Below, piece after piece: positions 29,521 to 35,530 of a stretch of 64,000 nt of DNA (position 1 is its first letter; every line of letters begins with the position of its first letter). Both the position numbers and the translations under genes were made by a program. This DNA is from Micromonospora rubida (lineage in GTDB: Bacteria > Actinomycetota > Actinomycetes > Mycobacteriales > Micromonosporaceae), in NCBI RefSeq assembly GCF_009908295.1, contig NZ_JAAALO010000002.1:347490-411489 (forward strand), written 5' to 3'. The notes under the pieces were generated by a model that saw nothing but the letters and a program-made list of their open reading frames with translations, was not told where the DNA came from and ran no database searches.

Positions 29521-29653
29521 GGTGACTCCAGGATCTGTCGAGCAGATGGAGCGTCCGGCTCGGCCGCGAGGTGAGGCGACGAGCGGCGGTACGCGGTGCG
29601 GGGGGTCACCCGGGCACCTGCCGAGCATAGTGTCGGCCGTGAACACCGGATGT

Positions 29654-29669
29654 GAGTAGGGTCATACTC
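29654..29669. promoter_or_regulatory. Small palindrome between sodX and the malic enzyme gene
   Basis: GAGTA, six bases, TACTC, with another GAGTA five bases on. It lies in the 158-base gap that must hold the malic enzyme promoter. No regulator is identified. Confidence 0.3.
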
Positions 29670-29678
29670 GGGAGTAGC

Positions 29679-30023
29679 TCAAGGGCGGCGCAGGCGGCCC
29701 GGCCGGGGCCAGTACCGGGCCACCACCCGGCCCTGCACGTCGGCCACGCCGTACACCCGGGAGTCGTCGGTGACCAGGTCGTTGTCGCCACGTACCCACC
29801 ACCCGCCGTCCTGCGAGCGGACCGCGCGCTTGACCACCAGCAGGTCCGGGCGACTGCGGAAGACGGCCACCACGACGTCGCCGGCACGGACCGGGCGGCC
29901 GCCCCGGCGGACCAGCACGGCGTCGCCGTGGCGCAGGGTGGGGACCATCGACGGACCGGCGACCAGCACCGCGGCGAGCGGCCCGCGCAGCCGGTCGGCG
30001 GCCCGGGGTTCGTCTGGGCGCAC
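29679..30023 (-). CDS. sodX: Nickel-type superoxide dismutase maturation protease
   Basis: 114 residues, a compact S26 signal-peptidase-like serine protease. The nucleophile lies in AGPSMVPTL (Ser25) and the general-base Lys65 in LLVVKRAV, followed by the WWVRGDN and TDDSRVYG motifs. There is no membrane helix, as in other SodX proteins. It removes the N-terminal propeptide of NiSOD to expose the nickel-binding His. It is divergent from sodN with 84 bases between starts, the usual actinobacterial arrangement. The GTG has GGAGGTG upstream. Confidence 0.93.
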   Translation of the reverse strand: MRPDEPRAADRLRGPLAAVLVAGPSMVPTLRHGDAVLVRRGGRPVRAGDVVVAVFRSRPDLLVVKRAVRSQDGGWWVRGDNDLVTDDSRVYGVADVQGRVVARYWPRPGRLRRP

Positions 30024-30107
30024 CGGGTTTCACCTCCGCGCCGTCGGGGAGCATGTCCAGGAGTAATGTCGTCTTGGATCATCGCAAACTTCACATGGAG
30101 GATCCCG

Positions 30108-30512
30108 ATGCGACTTCCACGCATCCTCACGCCGAGCGTCACCGCCAGCGCCCACTGCGACCTGCCGTGCGGCATCTACGACCCGGCCCAGGCCCGGATC
30201 GAGGCCGAGTCGGTCAAGGCGATCGCCGAGAAGTACCAGGCGAACACCGACCCCGAGTTCCGCACCCGGGCGCTGATCATCAAGGAGCAGCGCGCCGAGC
30301 TGGTCAAGCACCACCTGTGGGTGCTGTGGACGGACTACTTCAAGCCGGCCCACTTCGAGAAGTACCCGAACCTGCACACCCTGTTCAACGAGGCGACCAA
30401 GCTGGCCGGTGCCGGCGGCGCCAAGGGCAGCGTGGACCCGGCCAAGGCCGACGAGCTGCTGACGAAGATCGACGAGATCTCGAAGATCTTCTGGGAGACC
30501 AAGCAGGCGTGA
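30108..30512 (+). CDS. sodN: Nickel superoxide dismutase
   Basis: 134 residues. A 15-residue propeptide precedes the nickel hook HCDLPCGIYDP, so mature His1, Cys2 and Cys6 correspond to residues 16, 17 and 21. The remainder is the four-helix hexameric NiSOD fold ending WETKQA. It disproportionates superoxide in the cytoplasm. The ATG has GGAGGAT upstream. The partner protease SodX is divergent. The next gene overlaps its stop by four bases. In Streptomyces sodN expression needs nickel, through Nur; I could not define a convincing Nur box here. Confidence 0.98.
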   Translation: MRLPRILTPSVTASAHCDLPCGIYDPAQARIEAESVKAIAEKYQANTDPEFRTRALIIKEQRAELVKHHLWVLWTDYFKPAHFEKYPNLHTLFNEATKLAGAGGAKGSVDPAKADELLTKIDEISKIFWETKQA

Positions 30513-31054
30513 ACGCCGGCCTCATCCCGACCGTACGGCCGGCACGTCCCGAGGACGTGCCGGCCGTCGTCGCGATGGTGCACGAGCTGGCCGAGTACGA
30601 GCGGGCGCCCGACCAGTGCCACCTGAGCGCCGGGCAACTCGACGCGGCCCTCTTCGGCCCGGCACCGGCGCTGTTCGGTCACGTGGCGGTGGACGACGCC
30701 GACCGGCCGCTCGGCTTCGCGCTCTGGTTCCTCAACTTCTCCACCTGGGCCGGCGCGCACGGCATCCACCTGGAGGACCTGTACGTCCGCCCGGAGGCCC
30801 GGGGCAGCGGTGCTGGCCGGCGGCTGCTGGCCACCCTGGCCGCGATCTGCGTGGAGCGGGGCTACCGCCGGCTCGACTGGTCGATGATCGACTGGAATCC
30901 GGCCGCCCGGTTCTACGCCGCGGTCGGCGCCGCGCCGCTGGCACAGTGGGTGCCGTACCGGCTGGCCGGGCCCGCCCTGCACGCGCTCGCCGAGCAGGCG
31001 CGCGGCGGCCTCTCGGCCGCAACCGGCGGCGCACCCCAGCACCCTTCGGCCTGA
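30509..31054 (+). CDS. GNAT-family N-acetyltransferase
   Basis: 181 residues. The GNAT fold is recognisable: PTVRPARPEDVPAVVAMVHELAEYE at the N-terminus, the motif A acetyl-CoA loop RPEARGSGAGRRLL, and DWNPAARFYAAVGA near the C-terminus. FSTWAGAHGIHLEDLYV resembles diamine/spermidine N-acetyltransferases, but the substrate is unproven. The GTG start overlaps the sodN stop (GTGA), so it is translationally coupled to sodN, an arrangement with no obvious functional reason. Confidence 0.88.
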   Translation: MNAGLIPTVRPARPEDVPAVVAMVHELAEYERAPDQCHLSAGQLDAALFGPAPALFGHVAVDDADRPLGFALWFLNFSTWAGAHGIHLEDLYVRPEARGSGAGRRLLATLAAICVERGYRRLDWSMIDWNPAARFYAAVGAAPLAQWVPYRLAGPALHALAEQARGGLSAATGGAPQHPSA

Positions 31055-31078
31055 CGGGGTAGAGTCCCCGCCGGGGGG

Positions 31079-31492
31079 ATGAGCGTGACTCAACTGACCG
31101 GCCAGCCAGCGACCGACGACGACGTGGTGCACCTCACCGTGCCCGCCGACGGCGGCTACCTCGGCGTGCTCCGTACCGCCACGGCCGGCCTCGCCGCCCG
31201 TCTACAGTTCGCCCTCGACGAGATCGAGGACCTGCGGATCGCCGTGGACGAGGCGTGCGCCATGCTGCTCGCGATCGCCACCAGGGACGCCGAGCTGGAG
31301 TGCCGGTTCGCGGTGACCGACGACGCGCTCACCGTCGAGGTGACCGTCCCGACGGTGCGCGGCGCGACGCTGCCCTCCGAGTCGTCCTTCGCCTGGAAGG
31401 TGCTGACCGCGCTGACCACGGCCGCGTCGGCGAACGCGGCGAACGGCCGGGCCACCATCTCCCTGCTCACCCGGCGCGCTTCCCGCTACTGA
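31079..31492 (+). CDS. Anti-sigma-factor-like HATPase protein
   Basis: 137 residues. It resembles the SigF-type anti-sigma factors of Micromonosporaceae: VPADGGYLGVLRTATAGLA, DEIEDLRIAVDEACAML. The conserved N-box Asn of RsbW ATPases is absent (EACAM rather than ExxTN) and the G1 box is degenerate, so ATP hydrolysis is doubtful. Its usual neighbour, a sigma-F/B-type gene, is not here. The ATG follows a GGGGGG ribosome site and lies 24 bases after the acetyltransferase gene, so it may be in the sodN operon. Confidence 0.75.
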   Translation: MSVTQLTGQPATDDDVVHLTVPADGGYLGVLRTATAGLAARLQFALDEIEDLRIAVDEACAMLLAIATRDAELECRFAVTDDALTVEVTVPTVRGATLPSESSFAWKVLTALTTAASANAANGRATISLLTRRASRY

Positions 31493-31516
31493 CCCCCGCG
31501 ACCCGCCGGAGGCCGG

Positions 31517-31903
31517 CTAGTAGCCGAGGGCCCGGGTCGTCGGCGGGCTGACCAGCAGGGCGGACACCCCGAGGCCGAGCGCCATCAGCGGCAGGCCCAG
31601 CCACCCCAGGCCGCCCTGGATCATGTACCAGCCGACCGGCAGCAGCATGAGCTCCAGGACGATCGCCGGGGCCCGGGCCCCGGCCCGGCGCCGGCTCAGG
31701 GCGCCGCCGAGCGCCCACAGCGCCGCCGCGCCACAGAGGGCGAAGGCGGTCACCAGCAGCGCCGACGGCAGGTCGGTGGTCTCGGCGGTGAGGTCGGCCC
31801 AGACCAGCCAGGCGGCCACCAGGGCCAGCGCGACCGCCTCCGCCCGGAGCAGCCGGACCGCCCATTGCAGCGGGGTGGGATTCCGGTCCGAGTCGATGGT
31901 CAC
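31517..31903 (-). CDS. Four-helix integral membrane protein
   Basis: 128 residues with four hydrophobic segments (about 22-40, 48-70, 80-100 and 101-118) and charged termini. The family is unidentified, probably an actinobacterial conserved membrane protein. The GTG at 31903 is supported by TATCGT exactly seven bases before it and the absence of a Shine-Dalgarno sequence; longer frames overlap the divergent kinase gene. It converges with the anti-sigma-like gene and is divergent from the lipid-kinase-family gene 43 bases away. Confidence 0.75.
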   Translation of the reverse strand: MTIDSDRNPTPLQWAVRLLRAEAVALALVAAWLVWADLTAETTDLPSALLVTAFALCGAAALWALGGALSRRRAGARAPAIVLELMLLPVGWYMIQGGLGWLGLPLMALGLGVSALLVSPPTTRALGY

Positions 31904-31910
31904 GCGCGAC

Positions 31911-31916
31911 ACGATA
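31911..31916 (-). promoter_or_regulatory. -10 (TATCGT) for the membrane protein
   Basis: TATCGT seven bases before GTG 31903. With 31934-31939 it forms a back-to-back pair of leaderless promoters in 43 bases. Confidence 0.55.
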
Positions 31917-31933
31917 CCCGTGGTGGATCGCGG

Positions 31934-31939
31934 TACAGT
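31934..31939 (+). promoter_or_regulatory. -10 (TACAGT) for the lipid-kinase-family gene
   Basis: TACAGT seven bases before ATG 31947. Confidence 0.6.
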
Positions 31940-31946
31940 GCCGCCC

Positions 31947-32897
31947 ATGCGGGCCGTCCTGGTCGTCAATCCGAAGGCCACCACCACCAGCGAGCGCAGC
32001 CGGGACGTCCTGGTCCGTGCGCTGCGCAGCGAAGTCGACCTGTCGGTGCGGTACACCCGCCGGCGGGGCCATGCCACGGACCTGGCCCGGGAGGCTGCCG
32101 AGGAGGGCGTCGACCTGGTGGTCACGCTCGGCGGTGACGGCACGGTCAACGAGGTGGTGAACGGCCTGATGACGGCCGACCCGCCGACCATCCGCACCGG
32201 GAGGACGCTCGCCGAGCGCCTGCCGGCGCTGGCCACCGTTCCGGGCGGCTCGACGAACGTGTTCGCCCGGGCGCTGGGCCTGCCCCGGGAGTGGCCCGAG
32301 GGCACCAGCATGATCCTGGAGGGGTTGCGGCTGGGCCGGTCCCGGACGGTCGGGCTGGGGCGGGCCGACGACCGCTACTTCACCTTCTGCGCCGGCTTCG
32401 GCATCGACGCGGCGGTCATCCACCGGGTGGAGCAGGCCCGCCGACGGGGCCGGGTCTCCACTCCGGCGCTCTACCTTCGGTCGACGGTGAACCAGTACTT
32501 CCTCCGCTCGGACCGGCGCCACCCCGCGATCACCCTGGAGCGGCCCGGGGCGGCCGCCGAGGGCGAGCTGGCCACCGTCATCGTCCAGAACACCGCGCCG
32601 TGGACGTACCTGGGCGAGCGGGAGATCAACCCGAATCCGGAAGCGTCCTTCGATCTCGGGCTCGACGTGCTGGCGATGCGTCAGCTCCACGTGGCGAGCA
32701 CAGCACGCACAGTGACCCAGGCGCTCTCCCGGGCCCCGGATCCCCGGGGCCGCCAGGTGCTGCGGCTGCACGACGTGAACGAATTCACCCTGTTCACGAG
32801 CCGCCCGCAGGCCTTCCAGCTGGACGGGGACTACCTCGGCGAGCGAGAGAAAGTTAGATTTGCATCCGTTCCGGCCGCACTGAGAGTAATCTGTTAG
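31947..32897 (+). CDS. Diacylglycerol/lipid kinase family protein
   Basis: 316 residues. DAGK catalytic-domain motifs: VVNPKATTT at the N-terminus, the nucleotide loop TLGGDGTVNEVVNGL (near residue 60), and TVPGGSTNVFARALGLP. The C-terminal beta-sandwich ends with FQLDGDYLGEREKVRFASVP, the DGxxxG motif of YegS/DgkB-type kinases. It would phosphorylate diacylglycerol or a related lipid with ATP at the membrane. The ATG is probably read from a leaderless mRNA. The gene's last codons run into an AT-richer region. Confidence 0.92.
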   Translation: MRAVLVVNPKATTTSERSRDVLVRALRSEVDLSVRYTRRRGHATDLAREAAEEGVDLVVTLGGDGTVNEVVNGLMTADPPTIRTGRTLAERLPALATVPGGSTNVFARALGLPREWPEGTSMILEGLRLGRSRTVGLGRADDRYFTFCAGFGIDAAVIHRVEQARRRGRVSTPALYLRSTVNQYFLRSDRRHPAITLERPGAAAEGELATVIVQNTAPWTYLGEREINPNPEASFDLGLDVLAMRQLHVASTARTVTQALSRAPDPRGRQVLRLHDVNEFTLFTSRPQAFQLDGDYLGEREKVRFASVPAALRVIC

Positions 32898-32932
32898 GCC
32901 TCGGGTACAGCCCTTGGTCAAGCGGTCCCCCA

Positions 32933-32950
32933 CACCGTGTTGACACGGTG
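32933..32950. repeat. 18-bp palindrome after the lipid-kinase gene
   Basis: CACCGTGT, two bases, ACACGGTG, starting 36 bases past the stop. It may be a terminator stem (no U-tract) or an operator. Confidence 0.45.
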
Positions 32951-33070
32951 GCCGCAACACCGAGGGCGAGGTGCCGGAAATGTCAGCAATGTCACGCGTA
33001 GTGTACTATATTGATCCTCGACTGTGGCACGGCGGGTTGCTGGATCACTCTAGAACCCGGACAAAAGGGT

Positions 33071-33086
33071 CGTGAGCTTGCTCACC
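33071..33086. promoter_or_regulatory. Crp-like site 1 upstream of wblE
   Basis: CGTGA-GCTTGC-TCACC matches TGTGA-N6-TCACA at eight of ten defined positions with perfect GTGA/TCAC symmetry. Confidence 0.6.
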
Positions 33087-33112
33087 GCTTGGAGTTTTTC
33101 CGAGCGTCGCCC

Positions 33113-33143
33113 TTGACATTGCGTGAGTTCGTGAAAGTATTCA
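33113..33143 (+). promoter_or_regulatory. Candidate wblE promoter
   Basis: TTGACA at 33113-33118. A -10 could be AGTATT (17-base spacer) or TATTCA (19-base spacer), both overlapping Crp-like site 2. It would give a leader of about 195 bases. Confidence 0.4.
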
Positions 33144-33145
33144 CA
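33130..33145. promoter_or_regulatory. Crp-like site 2 upstream of wblE
   Basis: CGTGA-AAGTAT-TCACA matches TGTGA-N6-TCACA at nine of ten positions. It is 59 bases from site 1. Confidence 0.65.
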
Positions 33146-33345
33146 AGCGAACTTGAGTTACCGGGACATTGCCTGGATATGCTCGCCGTGTTGAGCTGTT
33201 CCAGCAGGTCCCAGGGGCCGCAAGAGCCTGCTCACGCAGCGCCGAATTGATGGACGCGAACCGTCACCATTCGGCGTGCGGACGCATATAAGAAAAGCAC
33301 CAAAAGCAAATCTGCCACCCATCCAGAATGAGGAGTGTTGCCGCC

Positions 33346-33603
33346 ATGGACTGGCGTCACCATGCTGTCTGCCGCGACGAGGACCCGGAGCTGTTCTTCC
33401 CGATCGGGACGTCCGGTCCGGCCCTCCTGCAGGTCGAGCAGGCCAAGGCCGTCTGCCAGCGCTGCTCCGTGACCGACCAGTGCCTCCAGTGGGCACTCGA
33501 GTCCGGTCAGGACGCTGGCGTCTGGGGCGGGATGAGCGAGGAGGAGCGGCGCGCCGTCAAGCGTCGCGGTGGTCTCCGGGTGCTGCGCGCTCACTCCGCC
33601 TGA
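33346..33603 (+). CDS. wblE: WhiB1/WblE-type iron-sulfur transcriptional regulator
   Basis: 85 residues. The four cluster cysteines are in HAVCRDEDPELFF, AVCQRCSV and QCLQWAL, followed by the GVWGGMSEEERR turn and a basic tail. The start MDWRHHAVCRDEDPELFFP is the WhiB1/WblE signature. These proteins bind a [4Fe-4S] cluster sensitive to NO and bind the primary sigma factor; whiB1 is essential in M. tuberculosis. AGGAG lies ten bases before the ATG. The upstream region holds two Crp-like sites. Confidence 0.96.
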   Translation: MDWRHHAVCRDEDPELFFPIGTSGPALLQVEQAKAVCQRCSVTDQCLQWALESGQDAGVWGGMSEEERRAVKRRGGLRVLRAHSA

Positions 33604-33625
33604 CCTGCACCGAACTAAAGGCTCG

Positions 33626-33658
33626 ACGCCCCGGCAGGGCAACTCCCTGCCGGGGCGT
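33626..33658 (+). terminator. Terminator after wblE
   Basis: A perfect 14-bp stem (33626-33639 and 33645-33658) with a five-base loop, followed by TCTGCC. It begins 22 bases after the wblE stop. Confidence 0.8.
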
Positions 33659-33753
33659 TCTGCCGTCCGGACGGCGTCGACGAGGCCCGGGGGCCGGCGG
33701 ACGGCGTCGTCGGCAGGCGACATCGCCCCGACCCCGGGTGCCGCCGGGCGGCG

Positions 33754-34602
33754 TCAGCGAGGGCCGGGAGCCGGCACGCCGCCACGGCGGTACGCCGTGC
33801 GCGGCGGTGGGCGTCGAGGCCGGCCGTCCACCGCTGCGTCCACCCGGCGCAGCACCAGCGCGGCCAGCTCCGGGGCGTCGGCGAGCGGCCCGGACACCGT
33901 CACGGCACCGGCCGACCGGGCCCCCGCCACCACGGCGTCGTGGAAGAGGCCGGCGGCCAGGAAGTACGCCGACACGGCCACCCGGCGGGCGCCCGCCGCG
34001 CGCAGCCGGGCCACCGCCGCTCCCGTGAGCGGCGGGGCCGCCGAGGCGTACGACACCCGGCAGGGCACCCCGAGTTCGGCGCCGAGCGCCGCGGCGACCC
34101 GCCCCACCGACCCGCGCGCCCGGGGATCCCGGGTGCCCGCCGCCGCCAGCACCAGCGCGTCGAACCGCCCCGGCTCAGCCTCGGCCAGCCGGCGCCGCAG
34201 CCCGGCCAGCAGCGCGGCGTCGACCACGCCGTCGGCGGGGCCGAGCACGTCGGATACGCGTACGTCGATCGGCGGGCCCGAGTCCCGGGCCGCCGCGACC
34301 GCCGCCGGGACGTCGACCCGCCGGTGGTACGCGGCGGTGAGCAGCAGCGGCACCAGCACCGCCCGGGGATGACCGGCCGCCGCCAGCGACCGCAGCACGG
34401 CCGCCGGCCCCGGCTCGGTGTGGTCCAGCCAGCTCGTCGACACGGTCACGCCGGGACGGGCGGCGGCGACCGACCGGGCCAGTGCCCGGGTCGCCTCGGC
34501 CGCCCGGGGATCCCGGCTGCCGTGCGCGACCAGGACCACCGGGTCCGGGGCCGTTGGCGACGGCCCCGCGACCCCGGCGACGGTCAGGGGTGCAGGCCGC
34601 AC
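33754..34602 (-). CDS. Sirohydrochlorin chelatase / CbiX-like protein
   Basis: About 282 residues, two CbiX halves. The first half has the metal-site His in LVAHGSRDPRAAEA and the second His in LLLTAAYHRRVDVPA. The second half repeats the fold with LVLAAAGTRDPRA and VSAYFLAAGLFHDAV. Such enzymes insert Fe2+ (or Co2+) into sirohydrochlorin. It is last in the sulfite-reduction operon, where iron insertion would complete siroheme for the reductase encoded upstream. The GTG at 34602 overlaps the cysH end by 19 bases; the exact start is uncertain, but the conserved core begins about 25 residues in. Confidence 0.85.
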   Translation of the reverse strand: MRPAPLTVAGVAGPSPTAPDPVVLVAHGSRDPRAAEATRALARSVAAARPGVTVSTSWLDHTEPGPAAVLRSLAAAGHPRAVLVPLLLTAAYHRRVDVPAAVAAARDSGPPIDVRVSDVLGPADGVVDAALLAGLRRRLAEAEPGRFDALVLAAAGTRDPRARGSVGRVAAALGAELGVPCRVSYASAAPPLTGAAVARLRAAGARRVAVSAYFLAAGLFHDAVVAGARSAGAVTVSGPLADAPELAALVLRRVDAAVDGRPRRPPPRTAYRRGGVPAPGPR

Positions 34603-35375
34603 TCGGTCTTCTCGAACATCGCCCACCGGCCGGCCCGGGGGTCCTCCCCCGCCTTGGTCCGACGGGTGCACGGCCAGCAGCCGACCGAGCCGTAGCCACG
34701 CTTGAACAACTCGTTGACCGGGATGTCGTGGCGGGCGACGTAGGCGTCCACGTCGGCCTGCCGCCAGGCGGCGATCGGGTTGACCTTCACCTTGCCGCGC
34801 CGGGCGTCGAAGGTCACCACCGGCGTGTTGGCCCGGGTCGGCGACTCGTCGCGACGCAGGCCGGCGGCCCAGGCGTCGTACCCGGTCAGCGCGCGCTCCA
34901 GCGGTTCGACCTTGCGCAGCCCGCAGCAGTCGTCCGGGGAGCGGTTGAACAGCCGGGGGCCGTACTCGCCGTCCTGCTGGCCCACGGTGAGCCGCGGACG
35001 GATCGAGCGGACGTTGACGGGCAGCCGCCGGGCCACCTCGTCGCGGACCCGCAGCGTCTCCGGGAAGTGCAGGCCGGTGTCGAGGAAGATCACGTCCACC
35101 CCGGGGGCGACCCGGGAGACCAGGTGGGCCAGGACGGCGTCGGCCATCGAGCTGGTCACGCAGAGCCGGTCGCCGAAGGTCTCGGCCGCCCAGCGGGCGA
35201 TCTCCAGCGCCGGCGCACCCTCCAGCTCCCGCCCGGCCCGCTCGGCCAGGGCGCGCAGCTCCTCCGGGCCCCGCCGGGTCGGGTCGGTGGGCTCCGCGCC
35301 GCTGCGGGCCGGGTCGGTGGGCTCCGCGCCGCCGAGCCCCACCAGTCCGAGGCCCGCCGCCGACACGACGCTCAC
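34584..35375 (-). CDS. cysH: Assimilatory adenylylsulfate/phosphoadenylylsulfate reductase
   Basis: 263 residues. The PAPS-reductase fold has VTSSMADAVLAHLV (P-loop-like), DVIFLDTGLHFPET, and CCGLRKVEPLERAL with YGSVGCWPCT, the two Cys pairs that ligate a [4Fe-4S] cluster. The C-terminal ECGLH holds the catalytic Cys. The cluster cysteines indicate an APS-reducing enzyme, as in most actinobacteria. It forms sulfite for the reductase encoded two genes upstream. The GTG overlaps the preceding small gene by four bases. The N-terminal 30 residues contain an internal duplication (AEPTDPARSG, AEPTDPTRRG) from a direct DNA repeat, probably unstructured. Confidence 0.93.
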   Translation of the reverse strand: MSVVSAAGLGLVGLGGAEPTDPARSGAEPTDPTRRGPEELRALAERAGRELEGAPALEIARWAAETFGDRLCVTSSMADAVLAHLVSRVAPGVDVIFLDTGLHFPETLRVRDEVARRLPVNVRSIRPRLTVGQQDGEYGPRLFNRSPDDCCGLRKVEPLERALTGYDAWAAGLRRDESPTRANTPVVTFDARRGKVKVNPIAAWRQADVDAYVARHDIPVNELFKRGYGSVGCWPCTRRTKAGEDPRAGRWAMFEKTECGLHP

Positions 35376-35530
35376 CGGGTCACCGCCCGGCTGAGCAGCC
35401 CCGTGAACCTCACCGTGAAGACCCGGGCGCAGGCGTGGCACTCCCAGGCGCCGTGGCCCGCCTCGCTCGGCCGCAGGTCCTCCTCGCCGCAGTACGGGCA
35501 GTACAGGGGTGCCGATCGGGTCTCGCTCAT
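35372..35530 (-). CDS. Small zinc-ribbon protein of the sulfite-reduction operon
   Basis: 52 residues. CPYCGEEDLRPSEAGHGAWEC-x2-C is a rubredoxin-like or zinc-ribbon knuckle with two CxxC pairs. Its ATG overlaps the sir stop and its stop overlaps the cysH start (ATGA and GTGA), so it is tightly integrated in the operon. Equivalent small proteins occur between sir and cysH in other actinomycetes. It may help electron delivery or assembly; this is inference from position. Confidence 0.85.
   Translation of the reverse strand: MSETRSAPLYCPYCGEEDLRPSEAGHGAWECHACARVFTVRFTGLLSRAVTR

Larger units (their letters stand above)
32898..33345. other. 448-base regulatory interval upstream of wblE
   Basis: No convincing gene. 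The interval is clearly AT-richer than its surroundings, with AT-rich words (TGTACTATATTGATCC, GAGTTTTTCC, CATATAAGAAAAG). It contains a palindrome near the start (32933-32950), two Crp-like sites, a TTGACA and a TATAAG hexamer (33287-33292). The last could also be the -10 of wblE and would give a leader of about 47 bases. Confidence 0.6.

Noticed and set aside
30070..30100. Possible Nur (nickel regulator) box TTGGATCATCGCAA before sodN
   Set aside because: The symmetry is imperfect and spacing does not match the known tGaCaa-N5-TtGCA-type box; not strong enough to call.
33011..33250. 79-codon open frame in the interval before wblE (TTG start)
   Set aside because: Base composition and codon usage are unlike the genes here, no family motif, and both Crp-like sites and the promoter lie inside it.
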